Shown here in pieces: positions 38,341 to 49,942 of a DNA stretch of 64,000 bases. The position numbers were made by a program, and so were the translations under genes. Each line of letters starts with the position of its first letter. The first letter of the stretch is position 1. The stretch is from the NCBI GenBank assembly GCA_002794785.1, contig NBBA01000012.1:806001-870000 (forward strand). The letters run 5' to 3'. The notes beneath the pieces were generated by a model. The model searched no databases and had not been told where the DNA came from. It was given only the letters and a program-made list of their open reading frames with translations. The stretch is from Coniferiporia sulphurascens (taxonomy: Eukaryota > Basidiomycota > Agaricomycetes > Hymenochaetales > Hymenochaetaceae).

Positions 38341-40051
38341 ATGAACGCGCAGACGGGGTTCTGGTTCCCGTCGATGAAGGTGGGCGAGATAGCGCGCGCC
38401 CTCGAGGAGTGGGGTCTGCGCGTCTCTGAGGACCAGATCCAGAAGCCCAGTGGCGATATTGTGCAAGCCATCTACGTCCTCTTCGTTCAGCAAGTCACAG
38501 GTATTACACCCGAGTCGCTAGAGGAGCCTGTGGAGAGAGCCGTTGCTGTAATAGACGAGCACCCGGAACTGTACACGAGCAGCCTTAACCTCAACTTGGT
38601 CCTCCATCATATGTGAGCTCGTCCGATTTGATTCACGCTTCAAGGGCGCACTTTAACCATACTCAGGCAGCGCCTAGCGCACGCTGCGAGGGTGCAAGAT
38701 CTATGCATACGCGACCTCACTCTCCCTGAACCAGAACGCACCCGCAATATCCTGTCTGCAATAATCAACTTCATCAAGTTTGCAGAGGAGAGGGGGAGCT
38801 TCATAAAGAAGCTGCGCGATCAGTCTACAACGGCGGTCACAGAGCGCGAACGAGTGGAACAAGAGGTAGCAGAGTTGAAGCAGAAGATCGCAGAAATCAA
38901 GTGTGTGCTTCCCCTCTATATACATTCTGGGAATTTACAAGGCCTTGTGCAGGAAGCAGAGAGAAGTGGACGAACCTCGCTGTCATGCTCTCCGTGATGA
39001 GAATGCGCATATTGGGAAAACTATTATCGCAATTCAGAATGCCAAGGCGGAGGTTTCAAAGGAAGTCGATGCTCGCAAAAGGGATAAAAGCGTTCTAAGC
39101 CGTCAAAAGGTGGGCATACCACCTTGCCCTCAGAGTGAAATGTCTGACGAACATACAGGAAAATCTAGTCCGAGATACTGAACTCGTAACTAATACGATC
39201 AACGCGACACGCTCGCGCATCGTGCAGTCCCCTGATCGAATTAAGAAACACATAAGCGAAATGGGGTTAATGGCACAAGATGAACGGATGCTTATAGCGG
39301 CTTCTGAGGCTAAATCACGCGAGCTTAAGATTAAATTGGACGCCCTCAATGTGTTTGAACAGGTACATTCCCGACTGTATTTTCTACTGATCACACTAAA
39401 ATTTAAAGTATGAATAGGACATGAAAAAGTTCATCGATGATCTGCGCATGATTATGTCGGAGCATGTCCAAGTTGACAATATCCAGCGCAGGCTCACCAC
39501 TTTCCGAGATGAGCTAGACCGCAAGCTTATTCTACGCGAACAGCTGTATGGCCGCGCAGACGTACGTTCAGAAAAGAAATAGTTTTAACACGGGGCTTAT
39601 TTCTGATTCGTTTATCCGAGACAGCGCGCCAAACGCCAGATGCGAAACGCAGAGGACAAGCTTGTGCGTGCACAACAGCACGCTGAAGACCGACGGGGCA
39701 AGTCGGAAGAGGAGATCGCCCGGTTGAAGCGGGACTACGAAGAGATGTCGGAGGAACGCAGAGAAAACGACAGACAAGTGGAAGAGACCAAGCAGGACGC
39801 GAACGAGCTCGAACGCAAGGTAACCTTTTTTTTGATGCCTAAGATCGCACAGTGTTAAGTTTTGCAACAGATGCAAGAACATTTGAAAAGGAACGAGGCC
39901 GAGCTTAACGAGCTGCTCAACGAGTACTGGGGCCTGAGGCACCAAACAGGTCAAACTTTGGCTTCTGCCTATTAGTTTAATTCTAACCTTGAGTTTTACA
40001 GAAGTATACATGGAGACTCTCGCAAACAAGCTCGGGATGGATCTTTCGTAG
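38341..40051 (+). CDS. NUF2: Kinetochore protein Nuf2 (Ndc80 complex)
   Basis: Subunit of the Ndc80 complex that binds microtubules at the outer kinetochore. The N-terminal calponin-homology-like domain reads MNAQTGFWFPSMKVGEIARA, then LEEWGLRVSEDQIQKPSGDI and VQAIYVLFVQQVTGI, followed by DLTLPEPERTRNILSAIINF IKFAEER. This is the Nuf2 head signature. After it comes a long coiled coil broken by several short introns (for example near 38613-38665, 38898-38950, 39110-39158, 39363-39418 and 39561-39624), with heptads such as EEIARLKRDYEEMSEERREN. The end is YMETLANKLGMDLS with TAG at 40049-40051. The residues and length are normal for Nuf2. Together with DAD1 this gives two kinetochore genes in the window, 37 kb apart and not obviously linked. 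Confidence 0.94.
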
Positions 40052-40342
40052 ACACACAGCATTTCTTTCCTGGATATTTTACCATTGGCTAGTATGTTTA
40101 TAATGACTGTTGTATAAGTATCTGTACTTTGATTAGTCGACGGAAGTTCTTCGGATGAGGCTCACAAATTTCTGTCCGTGACCGTGACTAATGCGATTGC
40201 AAAGGCGGGGCCGGACGGCCGCTGGCTCGCGGCATTATCAACGATTCTGCTCCCCCCAACGCTCTCTTTCAGACTTCCGGCGTTGTCGCACGACGTCCGC
40301 AACGACGAGGTCAGTCATCCAGCCACGCCCCGCCGGGGAGAT

Positions 40343-41779
40343 ATGCGGGGTGATCCAAAATGGACGGCAAACAACAGCATGATTGGTGAGTTTTGTTGCG
40401 CTTTGCGTCGCCTTCCCCCGCTTGCGACGATTGTGAGCTAGTATGCTAATCTCGACGATTGACCTGTAATGCGACCTGGTGTCCCTCGTCGTCAGCGGGT
40501 GCGGGGGGTGGGCTGGTTGCTAGCATCGCGACGTGTCCGCTAGACGTTATCAAGACAAAGCTACAAGCCCAACGTGCACGGCACGGAGACGTAGCATACA
40601 GAGGTGTCCTCGGTACGCCCCCCTTTTCTCTTTATCTTCTGCAATCCCGACTCACATATACACCTCTTGTGCGGGCGCACACCCGCAGGCACTGTCAAAC
40701 ACATTATTCAAATAGATGGCCTACGAGGCTTATACCGCGGTCTCGGGCCGACCATCCTCGGGTACCTCCCGACATGGGCGATCTACTTCGCCGTCTACGA
40801 CGGCATCAAGACGCAGTTCGGCGAGACGCCGCTGGGCTCACCGTCCAGCGACTCGAGTGGGTCGCACAAGAAGCCAGATCTGTACCCGGCGGCGCAGGCG
40901 AAGGGCTACCAACCGCTCATGCGCGAGCACCCGTGGTCGCTGCACATCCTCTCCGCTATGGCCGCCGGCGCAACGAGCACGGTCTGCACTAACCCCCTCT
41001 GGGTGATCAAGACCCGCTTCATGGTACGTGGGCCCCCCTCTCCCTCCCCCCGGTTCCCTTCTTTGGTCAACTAAAACGGGCGGGCTGCAGACCCAACCTT
41101 CGCACGAAGGCCGCTATCGCAACACGCTCGACGCGTTCCTCACAATCTACCGCTCCGAGGGCATCTCAGCCTTCTACCGCGGGCTTTTCCCCAGTCTTCT
41201 CGGCATCACACACGTCGCCGTTCAATTTCCCTTGTACGAGAAGCTCAAGTTCTGGGCCCGTAAGTCCCTCAATTACCCCTTCCTCTCCTCCGCCCAAGCA
41301 TCAAGGTCCCAACGCTCATCTTTATGTCACAGAACGCGACTCCTCCGCCCCGCTCACCACGGGCCAGATCCTCGGATGCTCAGGGATAGCCAAGATGTGC
41401 GCCTCGCTCGCGACCTACCCGCACGAAGTCGTGCGCACGCGCCTGCAGACCCAACGGCGCCTCATCGCCGCCGCCGAGCACGTCGCCGCCGACCCGGCCG
41501 AGGCCGCTGCAGCCGAGGCGCACGCGCGGCGCCGCAGCGGGCTCGTCTACACGACGAAAAAGATCGTCCGCAAGGAAGGCTGGAGAGGTCTGTACAAGGG
41601 TCTATCTGTTAACCTCATCCGGACTGTGCCGAATAGCGCTGTCACCATGCTCACGTACGTCCGTCCACCTCCTGCTTTTCGAAGCTGTTTCTCAGTCCGT
41701 TGCTGACGCGACCTCTCCCCCCGGTTTCGATAGGTACGAGTTGCTAATGCGGCACCTTTCCGCACGGGAGTCGTCATAA
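40343..41779 (+). CDS. YIA6: Mitochondrial carrier, NAD+ (Yia6/Ndt) type
   Basis: Inner-membrane carrier of the six-helix MCF family, probably importing NAD+. Three carrier motifs are visible: CPLDVIKTKLQAQ, NPLWVIKTRF and YPHEVVRTRLQTQRR. GLRGLYRGLGPTILGYLPTW AIYFAVYDGIK, GISAFYRGLFPSLLGITHVA VQFPLYEKLK and WRGLYKGLSVNLIRTVPNSA fit the even-numbered helices. PTWAIYF after helix 2 and the long loop between repeats 1 and 2 resemble Yia6/Yea6 more than Flx1 or Rim2. The start is taken as MRGDPKWTANNSMI (40343), spliced at 40386 to AGAGGGLVASIATCP; there is no earlier in-frame ATG without a stop or alternative start. Several short introns are present. It ends LMRHLSARESS with TAA at 41777-41779. 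Substrate assignment is inference. Confidence 0.86.
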
Positions 41780-43370
41780 TCCGTATTTTTTGAGTTGAGA
41801 GCTTAGACGAGACGGGGACGGGAATGAGGAGGGCCCTAGATGACCAACACGTACACGCCGTTGCATACAGAAGGGACGGGCCACACAGTGTACACCTCTT
41901 TTCAGAAAAAGAGGGAAACGCGCTGGTCCAGCGGCGCGACGCACCGCTACATAAATACGCACAACCGATCAAACCCGGATCACCCACCCACCCACCCATC
42001 CCAGTCCTTCTATCCATTCACCCCACCCCTTTCCACGTCAATCATTAATCTCCCTTAGAGGAAATCTCATCTTATCAGCATGTTCATCCATGGTCCTCCT
42101 TTTCATAGCGTGTAATTCTTCAATTGTATGGTATGTTATTCTATTCCCGTACCAGCCCCTTCCCCTTAAGCTTCTTGATCATGATCATCCAAGATCGATC
42201 TTGGGATCATGAGGCCATAAAAATAAGCCGTATCATGATCATGATTCCTCCAAGACTCGAGCAATGCGAGATCGCAGATTACCCCCATCCACACGAGCCG
42301 ACTCGTCGATCCCGCATCCGCCGAAAAAAAACCAGCACAAAACCGCGTCCCCCCCGTGTTTCTTTCAACTTCTCATCCAATTAAAACATTGCAAGCCTAA
42401 CTAAGAACTAAAAAAAAAAGCGAAAAAAGGCGACTAAAACTAAGTAAGACACACGAGAAGGGCGAAAGATACAGTTGGCCGCGACGGTGACGTGATAAAG
42501 AAGGGGGAAGGGAGTAGGTAGCAGGTAGGAGAGATAATCTCGAAAGCGCAAGCAAAGGGTCCGCTGCGAAAACCTGCCTAGCACACCCGAGAAAGAGCGA
42601 CAATTTTTTTTTGTGGATCATCAGCTGGGAGTTGGTTGTTCTGTCCGTGAGAGGTAGTCCGGCTCTCGCGCAGGCACAGCGCCACGGCGCGTCCCCGGCG
42701 TCGTGAGGCAAGGCAGGCTGTGCGTGTGTTGCGTGCGGCAGTCTCAGGCCTCGAGGTCCTGCCTAAACGCCGCACGTAACCCGCAACAGCCCTACCCCAT
42801 TCTATAGATACAGACAATAACACCCCAGCCTGAGTGGCACAAAAGAAGCGAGCTGTAACAGTCGAAAGTGTCCCGGTGACTAGAAAGAGAGAGGAATCGG
42901 AGTGCGCGGCAGGTGACGGAGGATTCAAAGAAAAAAAAGTCAGAATAAACATACGAAGTCTGCTAGGGGGTAAAAAAAAGCAATAAGTAAAGTAAAGAGC
43001 GACGGGTGGGATAGGACACAAGTGGTAGTCAAGTCCGGTGAAGGGGGTGAGCGGGGAGGGGAGAAAGGTTACAATGTCATCCATGGTATAACGCACATGG
43101 TGTGCGGGCGCAGAGGTTGATAATTGTGGATTGGATGGATGCGGGGTTGGTTGAGGAAGAACTGAAAACAGTATTTCACAAAGCACACGACGATGTGAAT
43201 AAGTGCGACAGACGGAAAGGGGTAGAGAACAAAGTGCGCGGGAGGGATGTTGAAGTGAGAACTGCTCTGCGACGTGAAAGAAAGAAGAAAAAATGAACAG
43301 GACAGAAAGGACCACCAATGAAAACCCAAACAAACGTGAAGAAAACTTGAGGACGATCGCCGCGACGAAA
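41780..43370. other. Convergent 3' region with palindrome cluster
   Basis: This 1.6-kb region lies between two genes read towards each other. It carries a group of GATC-rich palindromes at 42177-42245. The rest is polypurine/polypyrimidine-biased, with A runs near 42326, 42408 and 42938. An open frame of 251 codons on the minus strand (43333-42578) has UTR-like Ser/Pro/Phe composition and no motif, and is not called as a gene. Probably long 3' UTRs. Confidence 0.45.
42177..42245. repeat. Cluster of GATC/ATCATGAT palindromes
   Basis: Contains gatcatgatcat, the perfect 16-bp palindrome ccaagatcgatcttgg (42189-42204), gatcatgag and atcatgatcatgat. The outer parts can also pair (catgatc with gatcatg) around the central palindrome, giving a long hairpin with a small bulge. 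It lies between convergent genes. Confidence 0.7.
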
Positions 43371-45225
43371 TCAACCTAGGCTGTTCCGCGCGGTCGTGTC
43401 ACCGGCCCCGTCACTGAGGGTTTCCACGCGGACGTCCCGCGACGAGCCCACGCTGCGGATGTCCCTTCCTTCCTCTGCCAAGTGACTTCTGAGCAGTCCA
43501 GGCCGGTCATCCATCGCATCCGGACTCTCGCCTTCCTCCATCGGTTGGTCGCCGAACTCTGGTTTCCGCAACGCCTTGCGGAACGCCTCTGCCATGACGG
43601 CCGCATCCGCACCGGAGAATAAGTTTTCGCTGTGCGTCGACGCACCATCGGGCGACACAATGGAAGCTGCCTGACCGGTTGCCACGCTGCCCAGTACAGC
43701 ACCAGCGCCAAACCCAGCAGGGTGCTCAAGCATCGGCGATTGCGGTGGCTCAGTGGGCTGTACATTTTGCATCATCGGAGATTGCGAACCCATGGAACCT
43801 CGTCGAGACATCGAGTCCACGCGTCGCCGCCGAGCGCGGGCGATCAGAAGGAACACGAGGGCGATGAGCGCGGCGAGCGCGAAGAAACCGAGGACGACGA
43901 TCACAGCGATGGCCCAGTGTGGGAAAGTCGACCCCCCACTCGAGTTTTGCAGACCACTGTCCCCTCCCCGGTCACTTGTCGTGCTAGAACTTGATAAGCC
44001 GTTGGATGTAGGCGAACCTGGCACCGGCGATTGAGAATCATCACGCGACGATGAGGCAGCAGCAGCGGAAGATGAAGCAGCGGCCGCGGAAGTAGACGAC
44101 ATGGAGGCAATCACCGAGTTCGCAAAGGTAGTTTCTAAGTGCAGAACGGTTCAGCATACACAGTGGGACAGAAAGGAAATATCGACGCACGGATCGCAGT
44201 AAAAGTCGCCTGAGGAAGGCCAGTAACGGGGTCTGTTCCATTCTGCACGATAGCAAAGAAGAATTCAAAGGGGGTGTCTTCTCCCGACCAGGACGCGCCA
44301 TTCGTGCCCCACCAGTCGTCGTCCGCCGTCACGGGGAGCGAGCCAGCTCTATTTGTAGGATTGGGGTATTATTATAGGTTTTCACGGTCTCGCCAGTGTC
44401 TGCACGAAAAAGGGCGATATTGACGAGATTAAACTGAGCAAAGGACGGTTGCCTGCTATTCCCTGGAAGGTTCGCAGCGAAAAGCGTTATAGCGCGGGAA
44501 AAAATAGCCGAGGGAAGGGAAGAGAATACTCACAGACGAACTGGGTTGCCTCATTCTGGTCGAGGACGGTGTCGTTGGTGGGCCAGCAAGAGAGAACAGC
44601 ATTGTTTGTGTCGAAGCACAAAGCCTTTGCCTCGTCTATTAAAAAAAGGAAAAGCGGAGTTAAAAGACGCGGGGATGCAAGACGCGTTGAGGAGGACGGA
44701 CCGATCTGAGTCTGGTTTACAATAGTTGCACGGGGGTGCTTTGCAGCGCGAGCATGCCTGTCTGAGACGGTGCGTTTTCGCTTTACTGCGGGAGAAGGCG
44801 ACGGTGGGAGCGGCGTCTGGGCGGGCCAGGGGGGATAGTTTGAAGAGAAAGACGGCATAGGAAGGGAGGCCCGGGAGTGAAGGGGCCTAAGAGGAGAAGG
44901 GGGGGCAGGCGAGGACGGCGTCGGAGGGTGATGGTGAGGGATGACGAGGGCAACAGTGGGGCGTGGAGTTGATGGAGAGGTTGCCAGCAGGGTCTAGACT
45001 GCACATAATCAGGCGCTGCAGAATAAGCGTGGTGACCGACGCACGTTGGGACGGCGTGCTGAAGGCGGGACCACGTTCAGCAGCGGCGAGGGCGGGGGAC
45101 AGCGAGCGACGGGTTGTCGTCGACGAGGGACGGGGAGCAGGGACGGGGAGACGGGGACGGGGACGGGGACGGGGACGGACAGAATTACATACAGGAACGA
45201 CGACAAGTCTGGCCTTCTCACGCAC
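43371..45225 (-). CDS. Single-pass membrane protein with Ser-rich stalk (5' end uncertain)
   Basis: Probable cell-surface protein with one transmembrane helix; I do not recognise the family. The C-terminal exon (44114-43371) is clear: a Ser/Ala-rich stalk, HWAIAVIVVLGFFALAALIA LVFLLIARARRRR (helix plus stop-transfer), and a ~150-residue cytosolic tail with MEEGESPDAMDDRPG, ending TARNSLG. Upstream exons read DDWWGTNGASWSGEDTPFEF FFAIVQNGTDPVTGLPQATF (44330-44200), RQPSFAQFNLVNIALFRADT G (about 44460-44395) and EAKALCFDTNNAVLSCWPTN DTVLDQNE (44640-44545). They suggest a small beta-sandwich ectodomain with N-glycosylation sites. Further 5' the sequence is Pro-rich and the start is not settled. 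A signal peptide could lie near 45221 (LSSFLYVILSVPVPVPV, encoded over the hexamer repeat) or elsewhere. Exon joins around 44390-44345 are also uncertain. Confidence 0.6.
45151..45178. repeat. ACGGGG hexamer microsatellite
   Basis: About 4.7 copies of acgggg, preceded by imperfect copies from 45126. A 6-bp unit keeps the frame. On the minus strand it reads as Val-Pro, Arg-Pro or Pro-Ser repeats depending on frame. It lies in the uncertain 5' part of the membrane-protein gene. Confidence 0.8.
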
Positions 45226-45445
45226 CCAATGCGGACTTCAAACTGGGTTGCTTATGTCACCACCGGCATCCCAGCCCGTCCGGCCCCGGCCCTCCTTTCC
45301 GCGCCGATGCCATGCCTACTCAGTCCAGTCTTTCCCTTGTCCTTGTCGGAACGGATGTGGCAGTCTAGAAGACAATCGCTTCCCCGGCGCTGAAATATAT
45401 TCTCGGGTCTAGATTTCATTTTAAAATACAAGTGTTATTGTTCCA

Positions 45446-46908
45446 CTACACGTCTGGAATATCCAACTGCGCTGCTCTCGCCACACGCAATACATTCTCC
45501 GCCTGTGCCATCAGTATTATGTAATCACAGTGGCACGCGACTCTCGTACCTGTTTCAGCATCGGCGCGTCGATCATCTCCCGCCCGCCCGCGCCGTCCCC
45601 CAGCTCGAGCCCGAACGCGCCCCGCATCTCCGCATGCGACGCCGCCATCGCAGACACGATCTTCGCCGCCCGCAGTATCTCTGCATAAAATTTCAGCGGC
45701 CTGCACTCCCAAAGTGCGACGACTCCCACCTTTCTCCGTCGGAACAAACGTCCGATGGATCACATCCACCTGCGTGGGATGGATCGCTTGCTAAACGAAT
45801 ATTTTCAGCCAAGCGCTCACTTAGGCGCGCATATCCCCTACCTTCCCGTTAAACCCGAGCCGCCGCCCGTCTTCGCACTCTTCCCGCAGGTACGCCGCGT
45901 CCTTGTAGTTCACACACACCATGTCTATCGCCTCCAGCCCGTGCGCCTTGGCAGCGAGCGCGATCCGTGATCGCGTATACAGCAGCTCGCTGCGCGACGA
46001 CGTACGTATAATCGACGTGTCCGCACAATCTGCGCAATGCGTTAGTTGGTGCGTGACTGCCTGGGGTGTAACGTACAGTCCTCTGCGGCAAACTAGGCAC
46101 GGCAATTAACATCATTTGCTTCCGCAGACCCAACGGACAACCCACCAACAACGCCGTAAGCACCCCGCCCGCATCTCCGCCTTTCAGCGCTTTCCACGCC
46201 GCGATATTCCCCACGTCCCATACCGCCCGCGCGCTCTCCATGCTCGCGACGATGCGCACAGGCTGCGTCCGCCCGGACGCAGCCCCGCCGGACGCGATGA
46301 GCTCCGAGACGAGGTCGAGGTCCGTGGCTGCGTGGATCTTCGGTAGGACGAGCGTGTGGATGTGCGGCACGCGGATCTACGTAGACACATGTGTAAATAA
46401 CAATCAATGCGTGCAGCCGGGTACGCACGGCGGCGCGCAGGTCTTCCTCAAAGAACGGCGTGCCGATGGCGTTCAGTCTAACAGCTACGCGCTGCGGGTC
46501 AGGCAGGGGCCGTTCATGGCGCCTCTACAGTAAGCACACGAAAGTCAGCGCAACGCGGCATTAGACAGGGAAACGCGCAACGCACGTTGAAGAACGCCGT
46601 GAGCGCGGCGCGAGCAGCGGGCTTGGCGGCAGGCGCGACGCTATCCTCGAGGTCGTATATGATCACGTCCGACGGTGTCTCGAGTGACTTTTGAAGCATG
46701 CGTTCGGACGACGAGGGGACTGCCGGAGATGTGTGTGAGCGCGTGGTTATACAGTAGAGTCGGACTTGTACTCGCCGTAGAGGTAGGACCGCCTAGGACG
46801 GTCGTTGCTGGAGGCCGAGGCTGTCTCGAGACTGTAGTGCCTCGCATTGATCTTGGACGCCAGCGCTGTGCGCAGCGACGACGAACGGGCGGCGCGAACG
46901 TAGAGCAT
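45446..46908 (-). CDS. Citrate lyase beta-like protein (CLYBL/CitE), mitochondrial
   Basis: HpcH/HpaI-aldolase superfamily member like mammalian CLYBL, a mitochondrial citramalyl-CoA lyase. The start at 46908, MLYVRAARSSSLRTALASKI, then NARHYSLE, is Arg/Ser-rich and amphipathic, as for mitochondrial import. Conserved blocks: RRSYLYVPSSSERMLQKSLE TPSDVIIYDLEDSVAP (CoA and Mg2+ site), VAVRLNAIGTPFFEEDL, LVLPKIHAATDLDLV, RIVASMESARAVWD, LTALLFAAEDYCADTSIIRT, LLYTRSRIALAAKAHGLEAI DMVCVNYKDAAYLREEC and GFNGK. The C-terminus ends ARAAQLDIPDV at 45446. Most introns are GT-AG. The first, 46775-46720, appears to be GC-AG, because only that join gives YLYVPSSSERM. The neighbouring CWF19 starts 155 bp away in the opposite direction. 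Confidence 0.9.
46720..46775 (-). other. Apparent GC-AG intron in the CLYBL-like gene
   Basis: The 56-nt intron begins GCGAGT and ends GGCAG. It joins RRSYLY to VPSSSERM through a split Val codon, exactly as in the family. The nearby GTACAA donor would put the downstream exon out of frame. Confidence 0.75.
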
Positions 46909-47062
46909 CGTCGGCGACACTGCAGTCGACGGTCGCGCGGACTCGGGACGGATATATATGACGCGGAACGCGATCGACGCATCCCTGCCTTATTCGGCAA
47001 CACACCGCTCTAGCCAACACTGGCAGCACCGACTGGACACTCACTGAGAACACGGCATTGGG

Positions 47063-49942
47063 ATGGGCGACGACAAAGAGCACAAAAGACACCGCGGTAA
47101 AGCCAAAGACGACGAGCAGAGCAGCAGCAGGAAGCGGCACAAACACGATGCGGACAAGGGCGCTGGCCGGGACAGGAGGCGGCACGGGCGCGACCGCTCC
47201 GACCGCGACAAGAAAATGAAAGTCGTCGACGACGACCCGGACGATGCCATGTGGGTCGAGAAGAACATCGACATGGACGGCGAGAACGTATGTCCCTTCT
47301 TCATCCGCCCAGTTTTTCTTCAATTAACACTTGCACGCAAGCCGCTCGCAACAGGCATCCCCACCTCCGAGAGCCTCAGCCTCACATCGCACGCAACCAC
47401 ATCAGCAACCGACCCGCCCCTCCCCAGGACGCGGCCCGCAGAAAGCAAGCTCATACGCGACGAGTGGATGCTGCTTCCCCCGTCCGCCGTTACCCTCCCC
47501 TCCCCCGCCCCTGCTCCCGGGCCGAGTTCCTCCAAGCTGCAGATGCCCACAGGTACAGAGTCCCTGACGGAGGACTACGGCGAACCCGTGCAGAACACCC
47601 GTACGATGGGCGGCGGCGTCGACTTTTTCTCCAGTCTCGGCACGGAGAGGAAGAAGAAGATACGGGAGGACAAGCCAGACCCAGAGAAGGCGAGTCACAA
47701 CATATCTTTGACCTGGAGAGTAATAACTAACACACCCCACCTCCAGCCCAAAATCAGCAGAATGGAGCTCAACACGAACCTCGTCCAGGGTATCCCTCTA
47801 GACCAATACCCGCACACCGCCTCCAAAGCCGCTACTCCCGGCGGCCCCGGCTCGAACTGGCGCATGATGAAGCTGAGGCGCGTGTTCGAGGCAGCGGAGG
47901 AAGAAGGGAAATCCGTCGAGGAGGTCGCGCTCGAGCGGTTTGGCTCGCTTGAGGCTTTCGAAGAAGCCAAAGAGGAGCGCCGCATTCTGGACGAACGGGA
48001 GGGCAGGAGATCTTCGCGCGGGGGGAAGGGTAGAGAGGACGACCGTGACCGCGACCGCGGTCGCGAGCAGCGATGGACGTTCACGGATGCGGGCAGCTCG
48101 GGCATGTCCTCACGTTCCTCCTCCTTCCGCCGCCCAGGCGACAGCGTACCTACAACACCTTCGCCCAACCCAGGTAGTGCCACCTCAGCACCGCTAAACA
48201 AGCGCGTCGACTCGCTCCGCCTCCCGCCAAAGGGCAGCCCGCTATCACTTTCACATACACCCGTGCCGACGGTGATGACGCCGTCCCCGTCCGTCTCGGG
48301 TAAGAAACGCCTCACGGCGGAGGAGCTCAACCGTCTACAGGCGCGTGTGTTGCGCGCGAAGCTCCTTGGCGCACCGGATGCGGGGAAACTTGAGAAGGAG
48401 TACGAGGAGGAACAGCGGCGCGCTTCAGCTGGGGGGTACGAGGTAGAGCGAGGGAACGAGGACGAAGGGACGACTCGCACGCGGCTGGAGGTTCTCCCGA
48501 CGCTCGATGCGCGCGGGCGGTTATACGACGTCGGCACAGGGCAGGATAACGCATCGTCAGCGCCAGCACCGGGGAACCGACGGCAGAAGGGTCCAGAGCA
48601 CTTCGAGACACGCGACTCGAAGACGGGCGACATTGTGCGTTACAACGCGGACGACGACACGCAGACGCTCGGCGAGATGTTGCGCGCGGAGCGGTTCGGC
48701 GCGGGTATGGCGGACCAGAAGAACCTCGATGCGGAGCTTGCTGCTGCGATCACGCGCGACGGCAAGTTCGAGGACGACCTTGAGTATATGGACGATAATG
48801 CCGAGAAGCTCGGGCGCAAGAAGATGCGGAGCGACGCGATGAAGAGGCAGTTCGCCATCAACGGTGGGTTCTTGGCTAGTGTAATTATTTCGTGAAACGA
48901 TACTCATTTAAAAAAAAATACAGATTACAAAAAGACGCAGAAAGTCCTTGCGTCGTGTCAGTTCTGCTACGGCGAAGACGACTCCCCGCCAAAGGCACCC
49001 GTCATCGCAATGGCGACGCGCTGCTACCTTTCATGCACACTAAACCAGGAACTCGTCGAGGGTCACTGCCTGATAGTCCCAATCCAACACCACCTAACGA
49101 TGCTCGAGGGGGACGACGACATGTGGGACGAAGTGCGCGTGCGTAGTATACATGCCGTCTCTAGGGGTCGAATACGACCAACTTACCTCCCCACTGCAGA
49201 ACTTCATGAAATGCCTTATGCGCATGTTCGCAGAGGAGGACAAAGGGGTCATCTTCTTCGAGACAGTGATCAGCATCAAATGGCAAAAACACACATGCAT
49301 CGAGTGTATTCCCCTCCCATGGGAACACTTTGAGCAAATCCCAGCTTACTTCAAGGTCCGTCTCACCACTACAAACCTATCTCTACCTTGACATCACTCA
49401 TACTGAACTCCCTCTCCCCACTTCCCTCGCGGCGACTCCAGGAATCCATCCTCGCCTCCGAGACGGAATGGTCGCAGCACAAGAAGCTGATCGACTTCTC
49501 CGCGCGCCCAGGCGGGTTCCGACGCGCCATGGTGCCCAACCTCCCGTACTTCATGGTCCAGTTCGACCACAAGGGCGAAAGGGGCTACGGACACGTTATC
49601 GAGGGCACGGACGACGCCTCGGGCGCGGGGGACGGCGATGGTGCTATCGACGAGGGTGAGAAAGGCGGCGGCGAGTTCCCTAGGTGGGTTATCTTGCACC
49701 TTTCCCTCTTTTTTTTCTGCCTTCCTTTCCTTTCCTTTTCTTTTATTGCTACTTATTCTAACGCCCTCTCACTTAAATCAAGGTACTTTGCCACTGAGAT
49801 AGTCGGTAACATGCTCGACCTCGAACCGAGGCGGTGGCGACGGCCAAAACGCGTCGACGCCCGACACAACAAGGAGCGCGCGGCGAGCTTCCGCTCGAAG
49901 TACAATAAATTCGACTGGACGGGGATGATTGGGAAATCGTGA
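47063..49942 (+). CDS. CWF19: CWF19-like splicing/debranching factor
   Basis: Spliceosome-associated protein related to S. pombe Cwf19 and yeast Drn1, which help turn over lariat introns. The N-terminus (MGDDKEHKRHRGKAKDDEQS) is basic and low in complexity. Conserved blocks: TRTMGGGVDFFSSLGTERKK, ELNTNLVQGIPLDQYP, MMKLRRVFEAAEEEGKSVEE, KRLTAEELNRLQARVLRAKL and DDDTQTLGEMLRAERFGAGM. The C-terminal HIT-like half is KTQKVLASCQFCYGEDD, MATRCYLSCTLNQELVEGHC, LIVPIQHHLTMLEGDDDMWD, IFFETVISIKWQKHTCIECI PLPWE, then RRAMVPNLPYFMVQFDHKGE and YFATEIVGNMLDLEPRRWRR. It ends KFDWTGMIGKS at 49942. Introns near 47290-47340, 47692-47746, 48866-48923, 49142-49199 and 49357-49440 interrupt it. The HxxIVPIxHH segment is the HIT-like active-site relic. 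Confidence 0.93.

Noticed and set aside
42578..43333. 251-codon open frame on the minus strand with hydrophobic stretches
   Set aside because: The composition is Ser/Pro/Phe/Leu from polypyrimidine DNA, there is no motif and no splice support. It lies in the 3' region of the membrane-protein gene.
44740..44775. RQACSRCK-like reading on the minus strand, recalling a Zn2Cys6 cluster
   Set aside because: There are only two to four Cys in an alternative frame, without the rest of the cluster. The neighbouring exons support a surface protein, not a transcription factor.
47695..48633. 312-codon open frame on the minus strand, Ser/Arg-rich
   Set aside because: It is the mirror of the CWF19 coding exon in GC-rich DNA; all conserved motifs are on the plus strand.
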